A DNA stretch of 64,000 nt from Oribacterium parvum ACB1 (lineage in GTDB: Bacteria; Bacillota; Clostridia; Lachnospirales; Lachnospiraceae): assembly GCF_000238055.2 (NCBI RefSeq), contig NZ_KE148312.1, positions 2,290,501-2,354,500 on the forward strand, given 5' to 3'. Under the pieces are notes generated by a model. The model was not told where the DNA came from and searched no databases. It saw only the letters and a program-made list of their open reading frames with translations. The translations under genes were made by a program, and so were the position numbers. Each line of letters begins with the position of its first letter. Position 1 is the first letter of the stretch. This document shows positions 44,272-52,429 of this stretch, one piece after another.

Positions 44272-45898
44272 CTAATTTTGCTTTATGAATAAGAAGTATT
44301 CCTCCTCGTTCTTTTCTCTTGACTCTATATAAAGCCGTATCTGCCGCAAAGGTATAGTCCCAGACCCTGTTTTTCTTTAATGGAACGGAATTTCGTATTC
44401 CTTGAGATATCGTTACAATTCCTCCCTCTTCTCCTGAATGCTGTAGATTTAAAGCAATGACATTTTCCGCCAGTTCCTTGGCATAGGTGAGGATTTCCTC
44501 ATCCGTCATATTTTCATAAATCAAAACAAATTCGTCTCCGCCATAGCGGGCGGCATAAATCCCGGGATATTTTAGACACAGCTTTCTGATTTCTTCTGCT
44601 ACAAGCTTCAGACACTCATCTCCCTTTTGATGTCCGTAACAGTCGTTATATTGCTTAAAGAAGTCAAGATCCACCATCTCAAAGGCCACCGGTGTCTTGG
44701 CATTGTAAGCTCGTTCAAAGGCCGCATCCGCAAAGGTGCTTAAGTGATAACGATTGGGAAGTCCGGTCAGATGGTCATGCTCCGCTTTTTTGGCAAGACG
44801 GAGGTTTTCCTCTTCCATGAAGGCATTCTGCGCCTTTAAGTCTTCCAAGTCCTTCCGAATAGCCAGCGCAAAGAGGACAGCGGAAATCTTTTCCCTCTCC
44901 TGCTCTTTTAACAGCTCATAGAAACGATAAGCCGCCGCATTTCGATTTTCCTCATCCTCCGTAACCGAATAAAAACGAATCTGCGATTCCAGAAAGCGCT
45001 TTCGTATCTCCAGAAGATTGATTTCCTGGAGCATTTCCTCTAAGAGACGCAGCACCTTGCGGCAATCCTCTATCTTCCCTATCTCCATATAGAAGTCCGC
45101 CAAATCACAGACATCTTCAATCATGTTGCTGCGAATAGCGGAAAAAACTGCCCGATCCGCAAACTGCCGGATGAGACAATCTCTTTCTTCCATTTTCCCC
45201 TCATAATGGGCAAGACGAATGGAAAAGGTGAGAATATCAATCCCCCCCATAAGTTCCTCTTCAAAAGAGGTTTTTTTTGCAAGCTCTAATATCGATTCCA
45301 TACAGGCTCTTGCCGAATGTACATCTTGCTTTTTATTCAGATAGATATTTCCCAAAAAAGTATAAATATTGATCATATTGGAAACATAGGCACTGTCTAC
45401 CGTATTTCCGCTGATTTCATAAAGCGCTTCTTCTGCATAGTAGCGTCCATGGTCATAGTCGTTTAAGGAAAAATACAAACGCGCAATATTGGAATTGATA
45501 ATTCCTTTCAGTCCCTTATCCGGAATGTCGATTTTTTTACAATAGTCCATTGCAGACATGTAATAATCCATTGCAAGGGCATAGTTTCCGCGCAAAAACT
45601 CTGTAATACCTAGGAGATTGTAGGAACGGGTAAGAAGAGAAAAATCCTCGGACTCCTGCTGCACCTTGATTCCCAAGGACAGGTATTTCTGCATCTTTTC
45701 TACATCAAAGTGAAAGCTATAGTAAGCATCCGCAAGCTGATAGTAAACATAGCCTTGCAAAGCTTCATCTTCCAGTGACTCCGCTATCCCGAGAAGCAAA
45801 CCCAAGTTGTGAAAAATCTCCTCATCAAAGAGCGTGTATTGCCTCTCTACCAAGCTTGCCAGATTCTGTATTTTTTTATCGTACCCGCTAAAATCCAT
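44249..45898 (-). CDS. TPR-containing diguanylate cyclase
   Basis: 549 residues, no signal peptide or membrane segment. The first about 330 residues are helical TPR-like repeats (YQLADAYYSFHFDVEKMQKY, YNLLGITEFLRGNYALAMDY). A coiled linker follows, then a GGDEF domain from about 375 (KAEHDHLTGLPNRYHLSTFA). The active-site motif is intact as ARYGGDEFVLIYE, so it should make cyclic di-GMP. The usual RxxD inhibitory site just before it is not present. AGGATGAG precedes ATG 45898. The gene is 26 bases downstream of the NodB deacetylase gene, so the two are probably one operon. Confidence 0.88.
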   Translation of the reverse strand: MDFSGYDKKIQNLASLVERQYTLFDEEIFHNLGLLLGIAESLEDEALQGYVYYQLADAYYSFHFDVEKMQKYLSLGIKVQQESEDFSLLTRSYNLLGITEFLRGNYALAMDYYMSAMDYCKKIDIPDKGLKGIINSNIARLYFSLNDYDHGRYYAEEALYEISGNTVDSAYVSNMINIYTFLGNIYLNKKQDVHSARACMESILELAKKTSFEEELMGGIDILTFSIRLAHYEGKMEERDCLIRQFADRAVFSAIRSNMIEDVCDLADFYMEIGKIEDCRKVLRLLEEMLQEINLLEIRKRFLESQIRFYSVTEDEENRNAAAYRFYELLKEQEREKISAVLFALAIRKDLEDLKAQNAFMEEENLRLAKKAEHDHLTGLPNRYHLSTFADAAFERAYNAKTPVAFEMVDLDFFKQYNDCYGHQKGDECLKLVAEEIRKLCLKYPGIYAARYGGDEFVLIYENMTDEEILTYAKELAENVIALNLQHSGEEGGIVTISQGIRNSVPLKKNRVWDYTFAADTALYRVKRKERGGILLIHKAKLEGESMYV

Positions 45899-45924
45899 GG
45901 CAATCTCATCCTATTCACAATTCT

Positions 45925-47322
45925 TTAGTTCGGATCATCCGCATCAATCGCCCCGGCTATATTGGCCGGTGCCTGTGCGGAAGTTTCTACAGGTGCTTTT
46001 TCCGGATTTCGACTTTCTGCTGAACTATCCGGACTATCCACCACATTTCCATTTTCTTTTGTAGTCTCCTTAGATGCTTTTTTACTGCTTTCAGTACTAC
46101 TCTTCTTTGTCGTTTTAGTATCTGCAGACTTTGTTTTTGTACTACTGCTCTCACTTGTGTTTGTACTGCTCTTCTTCTTTGTCGATGCAGTACTTTCCAC
46201 AGTAGAAGATCTGCTGCTTTCTGTCACAGTTGTACTCTGCAGATTTTCCGAGCTCACAGAGGAAGCCACGGTTTCCTTTGCTACAGGCGGAAAATTCTTG
46301 TATTGAATGCCATTTCCTCCTGCAACATCCTGCCCACGGAAGTGAATCAACTCGGATACAGTCACCAATTGATAGCCTCTTGCATTGAGCTCCGGAATAA
46401 CGGTCTTGCAAGCCTCTGCCGTAGAAAGATAGAGAGCATGCATTAAAACAATATCTCCATCCTTTATATTAGATAAAATAGTATTTTTAGTTTTCTCCGC
46501 ATCGCGGGAACGCCAATCTTCCGTATCAATCGTCCAAAAAATCAAGGGCTTCTGTACCGCCGTTTTCACATCATTGCTATAATTGCCTCCCGGAAGACGA
46601 ACCAGAGCCGGCTTTACGCCGCTGGCTTTCTCCACCGCAGCATCGGTCTTATCGAATTCATTACGGATATAGTCCACACCTTTTTTACTCAGGTGAATAT
46701 CATGATCATAGGAATGGTTTCCGATTTCATGTCCGCGTTCCACAGTATTTTTTATATCTTCAGGGAACTTCTCCACTCTTTGTCCCACCACAAAGAAGGT
46801 TGCTCTTCCGTTTACCTTTTCCAGCTCGTCCATGAGAATCCCGTCAACCTGCACATCCGGCCCGTCATCAAAGGTCAAAGCAACCATAGGCTTTTCCGGA
46901 TCGATATATCTTCCGCCTGAAAACACCAATCCTTCCGCATTGGTTTCGCCATTTTCGGGGGTGGTTTCCTCCGTGCTTTCCTCTTCCGTCTCCGGGGAAG
47001 TTTCCATACTGCTTTCCACTACGGTTTCAAGCTCTCCCTTTTGTGCCTCTCGCCTTTTTTCCAAAAAACGAAATGCCATGGCAAAGACCTGGAACACCAT
47101 GAATAAGGTAAACAAAACAACAAAGGCAAAAATAATTCTTGCCTTCCTCGCCTCTTTTTGTCTCTTCAGCTTTGCTCTCTTTCGCATAAGAAGACGCTTT
47201 TCTTCTTCCGTAAGGGGTCTTTTTCTTTTTACTTTATTTTGAACTCGATTACTCGATTGATGATTCTGACTTCTGTCTCGAAATTTTTTCTCTCCGCTTC
47301 CAAGCTTTCGTTTATCTGCCAT
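45925..47322 (-). CDS. Membrane-anchored polysaccharide deacetylase (NodB domain)
   Basis: 465 residues. The N-terminus is strongly basic and cytoplasmic, one transmembrane segment follows at 62-86, and then comes an acidic linker. The NodB domain (about 143-335) has all motifs: TFDDGPD (150-156), HSYDH (203-207), RLPGGNYS, WTIDTEDW and IVLMHALYLSTAEA. It would deacetylate N-acetyl sugars of peptidoglycan or a surface glycan outside the cell. The C-terminal 120 residues are a Ser/Thr/Lys-rich, low-complexity stalk. AAGGA lies before ATG 47322. Confidence 0.9.
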   Translation of the reverse strand: MADKRKLGSGEKKFRDRSQNHQSSNRVQNKVKRKRPLTEEEKRLLMRKRAKLKRQKEARKARIIFAFVVLFTLFMVFQVFAMAFRFLEKRREAQKGELETVVESSMETSPETEEESTEETTPENGETNAEGLVFSGGRYIDPEKPMVALTFDDGPDVQVDGILMDELEKVNGRATFFVVGQRVEKFPEDIKNTVERGHEIGNHSYDHDIHLSKKGVDYIRNEFDKTDAAVEKASGVKPALVRLPGGNYSNDVKTAVQKPLIFWTIDTEDWRSRDAEKTKNTILSNIKDGDIVLMHALYLSTAEACKTVIPELNARGYQLVTVSELIHFRGQDVAGGNGIQYKNFPPVAKETVASSVSSENLQSTTVTESSRSSTVESTASTKKKSSTNTSESSSTKTKSADTKTTKKSSTESSKKASKETTKENGNVVDSPDSSAESRNPEKAPVETSAQAPANIAGAIDADDPN

Positions 47323-47445
47323 GCTTTAGTCCTTTTATGAAAATCTATATATTTAACAAAATAGAATTATATCTTGCCGAATATCTTTATAACTTTGTAT
47401 CTTCCTTACTATAGCACATTTTCCCGAACTTTTCGAAAGAGTTTA

Positions 47446-47486
47446 GGAAGAAAAACAAAAATCTTGGGAAGAAAAGCAAAAATCTT
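47446..47486. repeat. Direct repeat abutting the DUF4317 promoter
   Basis: GGAAGAAAAACAAAAATCTT (47446-47465) and GGAAGAAAAGCAAAAATCTT (47467-47486) match at 19 of 20 bases with one base between. The second copy ends 3 bases before the -35 hexamer, a position suited to a transcription activator. Confidence 0.7.
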
Positions 47487-47489
47487 TTC

Positions 47490-47518
47490 TTGAACGGTTT
47501 TTGCAAATTGTTTACAAT
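47490..47518 (+). promoter_or_regulatory. Promoter of the DUF4317 gene
   Basis: TTGAAC (47490-47495), 17 bases, TACAAT (47513-47518). The implied leader to ATG 47676 is about 150 bases. Confidence 0.65.
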
Positions 47519-47675
47519 AGCAGGCGATAAAAGCAAGAGAAACACAAAGACAAAGTCGTTTTCGAGAAAATGAAAAAGCTATTCTTTTCAAAATATAAAC
47601 AAAAAAATAAGATAAATAAGAAATCCGGATGAGAATATTTGTAAAAGACAAAGAGAAAAAATAGGGGGATTTAAA

Positions 47676-48812
47676 ATGGATAAAAAAGGAATTCAAGAAA
47701 TTAAAAAATGCTTTAAAAAAGAGGACTGCCGTATTGACCGGATACGAAGCTGTTTCGTCAGTGAAGAAGGAGAAGTACTCTCTCAGTTTTCCGACTCCTT
47801 TTTTTCTCTGGAAGACGAAGAAATGCACAAGTATTGTGCTCTGTTTAAGCAGTCTCTTTCCGGTAAGTTCGGTAGAGAGCTCTATACACTGGAGTTTCCT
47901 CTTTCCGAAGAGGAAACAGGCGGAAAGCAGGACAGTCTCTACCGCTTAAATGAATCAGAGCTTAAAGAAGAAGGGCTTTGCGAGAATTTTTTCCAAAAGA
48001 TAAGAGAAAGCTATCCCGTTCCCGGGAAGAAGCTCTTGATTCTTGCACACGGTGTCTATGATGTTCCCCAAAAAGGAACAGATGGAATCACGATGGAAGA
48101 TGCATCCGATACCGTTTACTCCTTTACTTTATTTTTGCTCTGTCCGGTAAGTCTCTTAAAAGAAGGACTCTGCTTTGATAAGGAAACGGACAGTTTTATT
48201 GCTCGTTCCGAAGACTTTGTGGTACAAAAGCCGGAGATTTCCTTCCTTTATCCCGCTTTTCACGAGCGATCCAGTGACATTCATGCCCTCCTCTACCGCG
48301 CAAAAAAGCGGGAGGAAGGACTGGACACACTGACCGAGGAGCTGTTCGGCATCCCCCTTCCCTATGGAGAAAAAGAACAAAAAGGACAGTTCTCCGCTTT
48401 AGTGCAGGAAGTTTTGAAGGAGAATTGTAATTTTGAAAATGTCCGTACCTTACAGGAAGAATTACAGGAGTTAAAGGAACAAGGGAAGGAAGAGGAAAAA
48501 GAACAGACCCTCTCTAAGTCACAGCTAAAACAGCTCTTAGAAAACGCCGGCGCTACGGAAGAAGGACTTGCAAACTTCTCTGCGCTCTACGATGAAAGTC
48601 TGGGAGAACATGATTCTTCCTTCTATACCGAAAACCTTGTAAATAGCAGCCTGCAACTAAAATCCGAAAACCTGCAGCTAAAAATCAAAAATGAAGTTTC
48701 CGCCATTTTGGAAAGCAAAATAATAGAAGGGAAAGAGTATTTACTCATCCCCGTCTCGGACAATCTTGAAGTAAATGGAATTCCCATTCGCAGAAGGCTG
48801 GAGCTGGAGTAA
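47676..48812 (+). CDS. DUF4317 family protein
   Basis: 378 residues, cytoplasmic. AGGGGG lies before ATG 47676. The N-terminus (MDKKGIQEIKKCFKKEDCRI) and overall length match the DUF4317 family, which I associate with Clostridia, of unknown function. The central part holds mixed alpha/beta sequence; the region near 270-290 is a Glu/Lys-rich helix. The end, EYLLIPVSDNLEVNGIPIRR, is typical. It converges on rsuA with only 2 bases between the stops and no terminator. Confidence 0.82.
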   Translation: MDKKGIQEIKKCFKKEDCRIDRIRSCFVSEEGEVLSQFSDSFFSLEDEEMHKYCALFKQSLSGKFGRELYTLEFPLSEEETGGKQDSLYRLNESELKEEGLCENFFQKIRESYPVPGKKLLILAHGVYDVPQKGTDGITMEDASDTVYSFTLFLLCPVSLLKEGLCFDKETDSFIARSEDFVVQKPEISFLYPAFHERSSDIHALLYRAKKREEGLDTLTEELFGIPLPYGEKEQKGQFSALVQEVLKENCNFENVRTLQEELQELKEQGKEEEKEQTLSKSQLKQLLENAGATEEGLANFSALYDESLGEHDSSFYTENLVNSSLQLKSENLQLKIKNEVSAILESKIIEGKEYLLIPVSDNLEVNGIPIRRRLELE

Positions 48813-48814
48813 CT

Positions 48815-49552
48815 TTATACTCCGGCTTCACTCTTTAGCATAGATTTTTTAAGCCCTTCGATTTCCTCCGGACTGAGTTTTCGATACTGCCCGGGGGATA
48901 AATTTTCATCCAAACTGATATTTCCCATGGAAATCCGTTTCAGCTTTGTAACGACATAGTTTTCCGAAAGAGCGAGAAACATCTTCTTAATCTGATGAAA
49001 TTTTCCTTCCGTGATGATGATTTCCACGGCAGATTTATCCGGGTTCGCAGAAAGTAGTTGAACCTGCGCCGGTTCCGCAACAAGATCCGTATCATATTGA
49101 ATCCCTTTCCGTAACGGCTCCAGATCCTTATCTTCCAGACAGGCAGGGATTTCCACATAGTATTTTTTCTCAATGTGATTCTTGGGAGAAAGAAGGGTAT
49201 GTGCAAGCTTTCCGTCATTCATAATTAGAAGCAGTCCCTCGGCATCCTTATCTAATCTGCCTACGGGAAATAAATCCTTTCTGTGGCATTCGGAAAAGAG
49301 GTCCAAAACTGTTTTCTGCTTACGGTCCTCCGTGGAAGAGAGGACGCCAACAGGTTTATTCATCATATAATAGGAATATTCTTCATAGGTGATTTCTTCC
49401 CCTTTATAAAGGATTCTCGAATCCGAATTCACAGTAAAGCTGGCATCTCGAATCATTTCTCCATTCACAAAAACCAGACCTTTACGAATATCCTTTTTCA
49501 AATCCGAACGACTCGCTATCCCCATATCAGACAAATATTTATCCAATCTCAT
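48815..49552 (-). CDS. rsuA: 16S rRNA pseudouridine synthase, RsuA/RluB family
   Basis: 245 residues. An N-terminal S4 RNA-binding domain (MRLDKYLSDMGIASRSDLKK) is followed by the synthase domain with catalytic Asp in FPVGRLDKDAEGLLLIMNDG. The lack of a long C-terminal tail and the HRKDLFPVGRLD context favour RsuA (16S position 516) over RluB. The gene start overlaps a weak GCGGAG site. Confidence 0.88.
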   Translation of the reverse strand: MRLDKYLSDMGIASRSDLKKDIRKGLVFVNGEMIRDASFTVNSDSRILYKGEEITYEEYSYYMMNKPVGVLSSTEDRKQKTVLDLFSECHRKDLFPVGRLDKDAEGLLLIMNDGKLAHTLLSPKNHIEKKYYVEIPACLEDKDLEPLRKGIQYDTDLVAEPAQVQLLSANPDKSAVEIIITEGKFHQIKKMFLALSENYVVTKLKRISMGNISLDENLSPGQYRKLSPEEIEGLKKSMLKSEAGV

Positions 49553-49664
49553 CTCCGCACACTCTTTCTCATTATGAAAATATTGGATTTTTCGCTTTTC
49601 TCATTTCATTTCCGAGAAAAGAAATCTTATGCCATTTTAATAGAAGGGCACCCTTCTTACAAGC

Positions 49665-49712
49665 AAAACGAGATAATGCACGCTATACGAGCAATACTCG
49701 ATAAGAGTAAAA
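49665..49712. repeat. 48-base dispersed element, copy 1
   Basis: This stretch (starts AAAACGAGATAATGCACGCT) matches 55845-55892 at 39 of 48 bases. Each copy can form an imperfect hairpin through its CGAG-TAT-GC / GC-ATA-CTCG ends. It runs directly into the terminator at 49709 and lies downstream of a surface-protein gene read on the minus strand. Confidence 0.75.
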
Positions 49713-49744
49713 AACGTCGCCCCGGAGTTCCGGATCGACGTTTT
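49709..49744 (-). terminator. Terminator after the first SpaA-type protein gene
   Basis: The outer stem pairs 49711-49719 (AAAACGTCG) with 49736-49744, with an inner CCGG-AGTT-CCGG hairpin. On the minus strand six T follow. It lies 26 bases past the stop at 49770. Confidence 0.85.
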
Positions 49745-49769
49745 CATTTTAGAGATAATTTTGAATCCT

Positions 49770-52112
49770 TTATCTTTTACCGTTTACTCTGTTCTTTCCG
49801 TACAGAAGACTCAGGGCAAATCCCACTGTCGAAAGGAAGAAGAAAAGAGCATATAGTCCTAAAGCACTGCTGTCCGAGGTCTCTATTCCGCCTCTTCCCG
49901 CGCCAAGCACCTGCGGCTCTTGGTCTGCACTTGTTCTATTCGCTCCCAGAACTCTTGTGTCCTTCATTTCTTCTATATTCTTTTGCGTTCTGTCCGTGCC
50001 CAAAACTTCTCCGGGACTATTCTGTTCGGAAGAAGGCGGAGTCACAACACTAAACACAGGGACTTCTACAGTGCTTGGCGGATTATTTCCGCTTGGAGGG
50101 GTTCGTCTATTGCCTCCTTCAAAAGGATGCTCCGGAGTATTTCCTCCATTATCGGGCGAGTCGGGAGGGATAAGCTCTTCGCTTGGTGGGTTCGGTTTAG
50201 GATTATCCATTTCAGGGTCTTCTATCTTTTTATTGATAAATACTGCTCCGAAAGCGGATCCAGGTATTTTTTCTTTCCTACTGCTATATCCCGGCACAGG
50301 AAGCTCTTTCAGTTCGTATGGAATTTCCTTTCCCTCTCCATCCTTCTCATACACAAAAAAGCTATGCTTCCAATCATTTCTTTCGTTTAATCTTACACTA
50401 TCAACAATTTTTCCGTATGCCAGCAATTGAATCTTCACTTCATAGGGGTGATGTCTATCTCCTTCCCATTCTTTCCTTACCGGAATCGGAATACTATGTC
50501 CTTCAGTATAATAGTTGGTGATTGTAAACTTCGTACTCATGGAACCGTTAATAAGCGAGCTGTAGCCGGGAACGCTTTCTTCCTCAACAGAATACTGAAT
50601 CAAGTTGCCTTTCTCGTCATACCTTTTCAGATTTTCAAAAACGTATACCCATCCGTTTTCTTCTGAAAGCTCTGCTTTAAGATTTTCCGCTCTTCTTCCG
50701 TTCTGTAGAAGATGTACGATAATCTTATCAGGATGTGCCGGAACTTCCGAATCTCCTATAACATCCAATGCATCCATTTTCAAAGGATCAAAATCTTCTT
50801 TATTGTCAAAGCCGTCCGGTAGTAAAGAGGCTGTAGACGGAGAACCGGGACGCACCAATACAGGCCACTTCTTTTCCACTATTACATTACGGGTCTTCGA
50901 GTCCTCTTTCTCATTTTGAAAATTGAATTCCAGTTTCTTATTGTCTCCAAATAAATCCTCTCCAAGTGAATGAACAGTCTTATCCAACTTATATCCATCA
51001 GGGGGCAATATTTCTTCCAGCTCGTACTCTCCTCTACGAAGATTTTTTACTGTCGCTATGCCCTTTTCATTTGTTTCTATTGTTTTTTTGAACTTGGAGT
51101 ACTTTTTACTAAGAAGGTAAACTGCTCCTCCCAAGGGGACATCCGAATCCTTATCTATTGTTTTGATTGCAATACTGTATGCCTTTTCTTGTAATGACTC
51201 TTCCACCCCCTTTACGGTATAGCTATGTTCAATCGGTTTTATATCCGTCCCTTCAAGCTTTACTTTATTCTTGTAGCTCTCCCCATTAACGGGAATTTCA
51301 TTTATCTCCACAAAATACCGAAGCTCAAAGCCCTCTGTCGGTCCCAATTCTCCTAAATCAATTTGGAATTCTCCGGAATGTATTCCCTCTTCACCATAGT
51401 CTAAGCCGGCCTCCTCTTCTACAGCAGAATTTTCCCCTTCCATATCCTCTCTCAAGGAAAATATACTCCCCCTGTTTTCCTCATCATCTATAGCTGCATG
51501 AAAAAACTTTTTTCCATTCTCTTCCCTAAGCTCTCCACTTCTCCAGACTCCCCTGCGTAACGAGGGTTTAAATCTGTCGCTATCCTCTACAGTAAAATCC
51601 ATATAGTAAGGATCCATATATTCCAGCGCAGATGATTCGAGACTGTCCTTTAAAACAAGATGATTGTAACCCTCTGCATTGTGCGTTCCCTTAAAGTTTT
51701 TTGCATCAAAAGTAATACGATATTCCAGTACATAATGTGAATCGTGGTTAGTATCTTCTATTTTTAAGATTTTCCCATCCACCACTTCCTTGGAGAAGCT
51801 AATCGGCTTGAGATCATAATTGCGCTTCTCTTCCTCCACTTCAGTTGCAATGGCTTCCCTATCGGACTCCGAAGCAACAGCCGAAGCAATAAGGGATTCA
51901 TTTTCTACTTCTGTAGCATTTTCCGGCTCTGTATTTTCCGGCTCTGAGTTTTCCATCTCTGCATTTTCCGACTCTGCATTTTCACCGTACATTTGTGTCT
52001 CAGGTAAGACAAAAGGAACTTCTCCTTCTGCTTTTGACAGGAAAAATCCTTGCCAAATCATCAGTGCAGAAAAAAAGAACGCCAAAAAAAGCTTCTTTGC
52101 TCTCCTCATCAT
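49770..52112 (-). CDS. SpaA/Cna-B surface protein with non-LPxTG C-terminal anchor
   Basis: 780 residues. The signal peptide is MRRAKKLFLAFFFSALMIWQ (cleavage near SKA-EGE). An Asn/Glu-rich repeat follows (ENAESENAEMENSEPENTEP), then an adhesin-like N-terminal domain (about 100-310). Next come a SpaA domain (GAVYLLSKKYSKFKKTIETN, later LPPDGYKLD) and two Cna-B-type domains (RNVIVEKKWP and IPVRKEWEGD, each ending in a GY motif). A Pro-rich linker holds three VLGxxR motifs (VLGTDR, VLGANR, VLGAGR). The end is IETSDSSA, a hydrophobic segment and a basic tail, as in a sortase signal but without LPxTG. It is paralogous to the 52430-54595 product. No sortase is in the window. Confidence 0.85.
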   Translation of the reverse strand: MMRRAKKLFLAFFFSALMIWQGFFLSKAEGEVPFVLPETQMYGENAESENAEMENSEPENTEPENATEVENESLIASAVASESDREAIATEVEEEKRNYDLKPISFSKEVVDGKILKIEDTNHDSHYVLEYRITFDAKNFKGTHNAEGYNHLVLKDSLESSALEYMDPYYMDFTVEDSDRFKPSLRRGVWRSGELREENGKKFFHAAIDDEENRGSIFSLREDMEGENSAVEEEAGLDYGEEGIHSGEFQIDLGELGPTEGFELRYFVEINEIPVNGESYKNKVKLEGTDIKPIEHSYTVKGVEESLQEKAYSIAIKTIDKDSDVPLGGAVYLLSKKYSKFKKTIETNEKGIATVKNLRRGEYELEEILPPDGYKLDKTVHSLGEDLFGDNKKLEFNFQNEKEDSKTRNVIVEKKWPVLVRPGSPSTASLLPDGFDNKEDFDPLKMDALDVIGDSEVPAHPDKIIVHLLQNGRRAENLKAELSEENGWVYVFENLKRYDEKGNLIQYSVEEESVPGYSSLINGSMSTKFTITNYYTEGHSIPIPVRKEWEGDRHHPYEVKIQLLAYGKIVDSVRLNERNDWKHSFFVYEKDGEGKEIPYELKELPVPGYSSRKEKIPGSAFGAVFINKKIEDPEMDNPKPNPPSEELIPPDSPDNGGNTPEHPFEGGNRRTPPSGNNPPSTVEVPVFSVVTPPSSEQNSPGEVLGTDRTQKNIEEMKDTRVLGANRTSADQEPQVLGAGRGGIETSDSSALGLYALFFFLSTVGFALSLLYGKNRVNGKR

Positions 52113-52165
52113 TTTCGCCTCTCTTTATGGTCGAACACTTAATATTTAAGTTTTTATATATTCTC

Positions 52166-52193
52166 ATTTTACCACTGTTCAAAGCTTCAACAA
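52166..52193 (-). promoter_or_regulatory. Promoter of the 780-residue SpaA-type gene
   Basis: On the minus strand TTGTTG (52188-52193), 16 bases, TAAAAT (52166-52171). The paralogue has almost the same arrangement. Confidence 0.65.
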
Positions 52194-52297
52194 GAAAAAC
52201 TGAGGGTTTCAACTATAGTTGTTTGTAAAATAAAGTATAAAAGACTTTTAAATATTTCCTTTTAGATACGAAACACGGAGAACTTTGCTAAGCACAT

Positions 52298-52334
52298 AAA
52301 AAAATCGCCAATCCTGTATAAGATTAGCGATTTT
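52298..52334 (-). terminator. Terminator of the 721-residue SpaA-type gene
   Basis: The 13-base arms 52301-52313 (AAAATCGCCAATC) and 52322-52334 pair with one mismatch. The minus strand then has a run of seven T. Confidence 0.88.
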
Positions 52335-52379
52335 CTATCGTATATACACTTACTGTATAGTTCTTCTTCCGAAATATCC

Positions 52380-52409
52380 GAGGATTCAGCTTCCCGAAGC
52401 CGAATCCTC
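52380..52409. repeat. Additional hairpin just past the 721-residue gene stop
   Basis: GAGGATTC (52380-52387) pairs with GAATCCTC (52402-52409) with further inner pairs. It is followed by TCTTTTT only on the plus strand, so for the minus-strand transcript it is more likely an mRNA 3' stabiliser than a terminator. Confidence 0.5.
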
Positions 52410-52429
52410 TCTTTTTCACCAAACCGGGC

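Larger units (their letters stand above)
47323..47675. other. Divergent intergenic region between NodB and DUF4317 genes
   Basis: 353 bases, no gene seen. It contains a 21-base-period direct repeat (47446-47486) and a good plus-strand promoter (47490-47518). The minus-strand promoter for the deacetylase gene is probably near TATAAT at about 47368-47373, but its -35 is weak. Confidence 0.6.
52113..52429. other. Intergenic region between the two SpaA-type genes
   Basis: 317 bases with no gene. It holds the promoter of the downstream paralogue, a dyad ACTTAA-TAT-TTAAGT (52137-52151) in its leader, and two hairpins that end the upstream paralogue. Confidence 0.7.

Noticed and set aside
47409-47828. 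Minus-strand frame of 139 codons
   Set aside because: It overlaps the start of DUF4317 and its promoter, and its composition is AT-driven.
49283-50053. Plus-strand frame of 256 codons
   Set aside because: It is antisense to rsuA, the terminator region and the end of the SpaA-type gene; it has no ribosome binding site and no recognisable fold.
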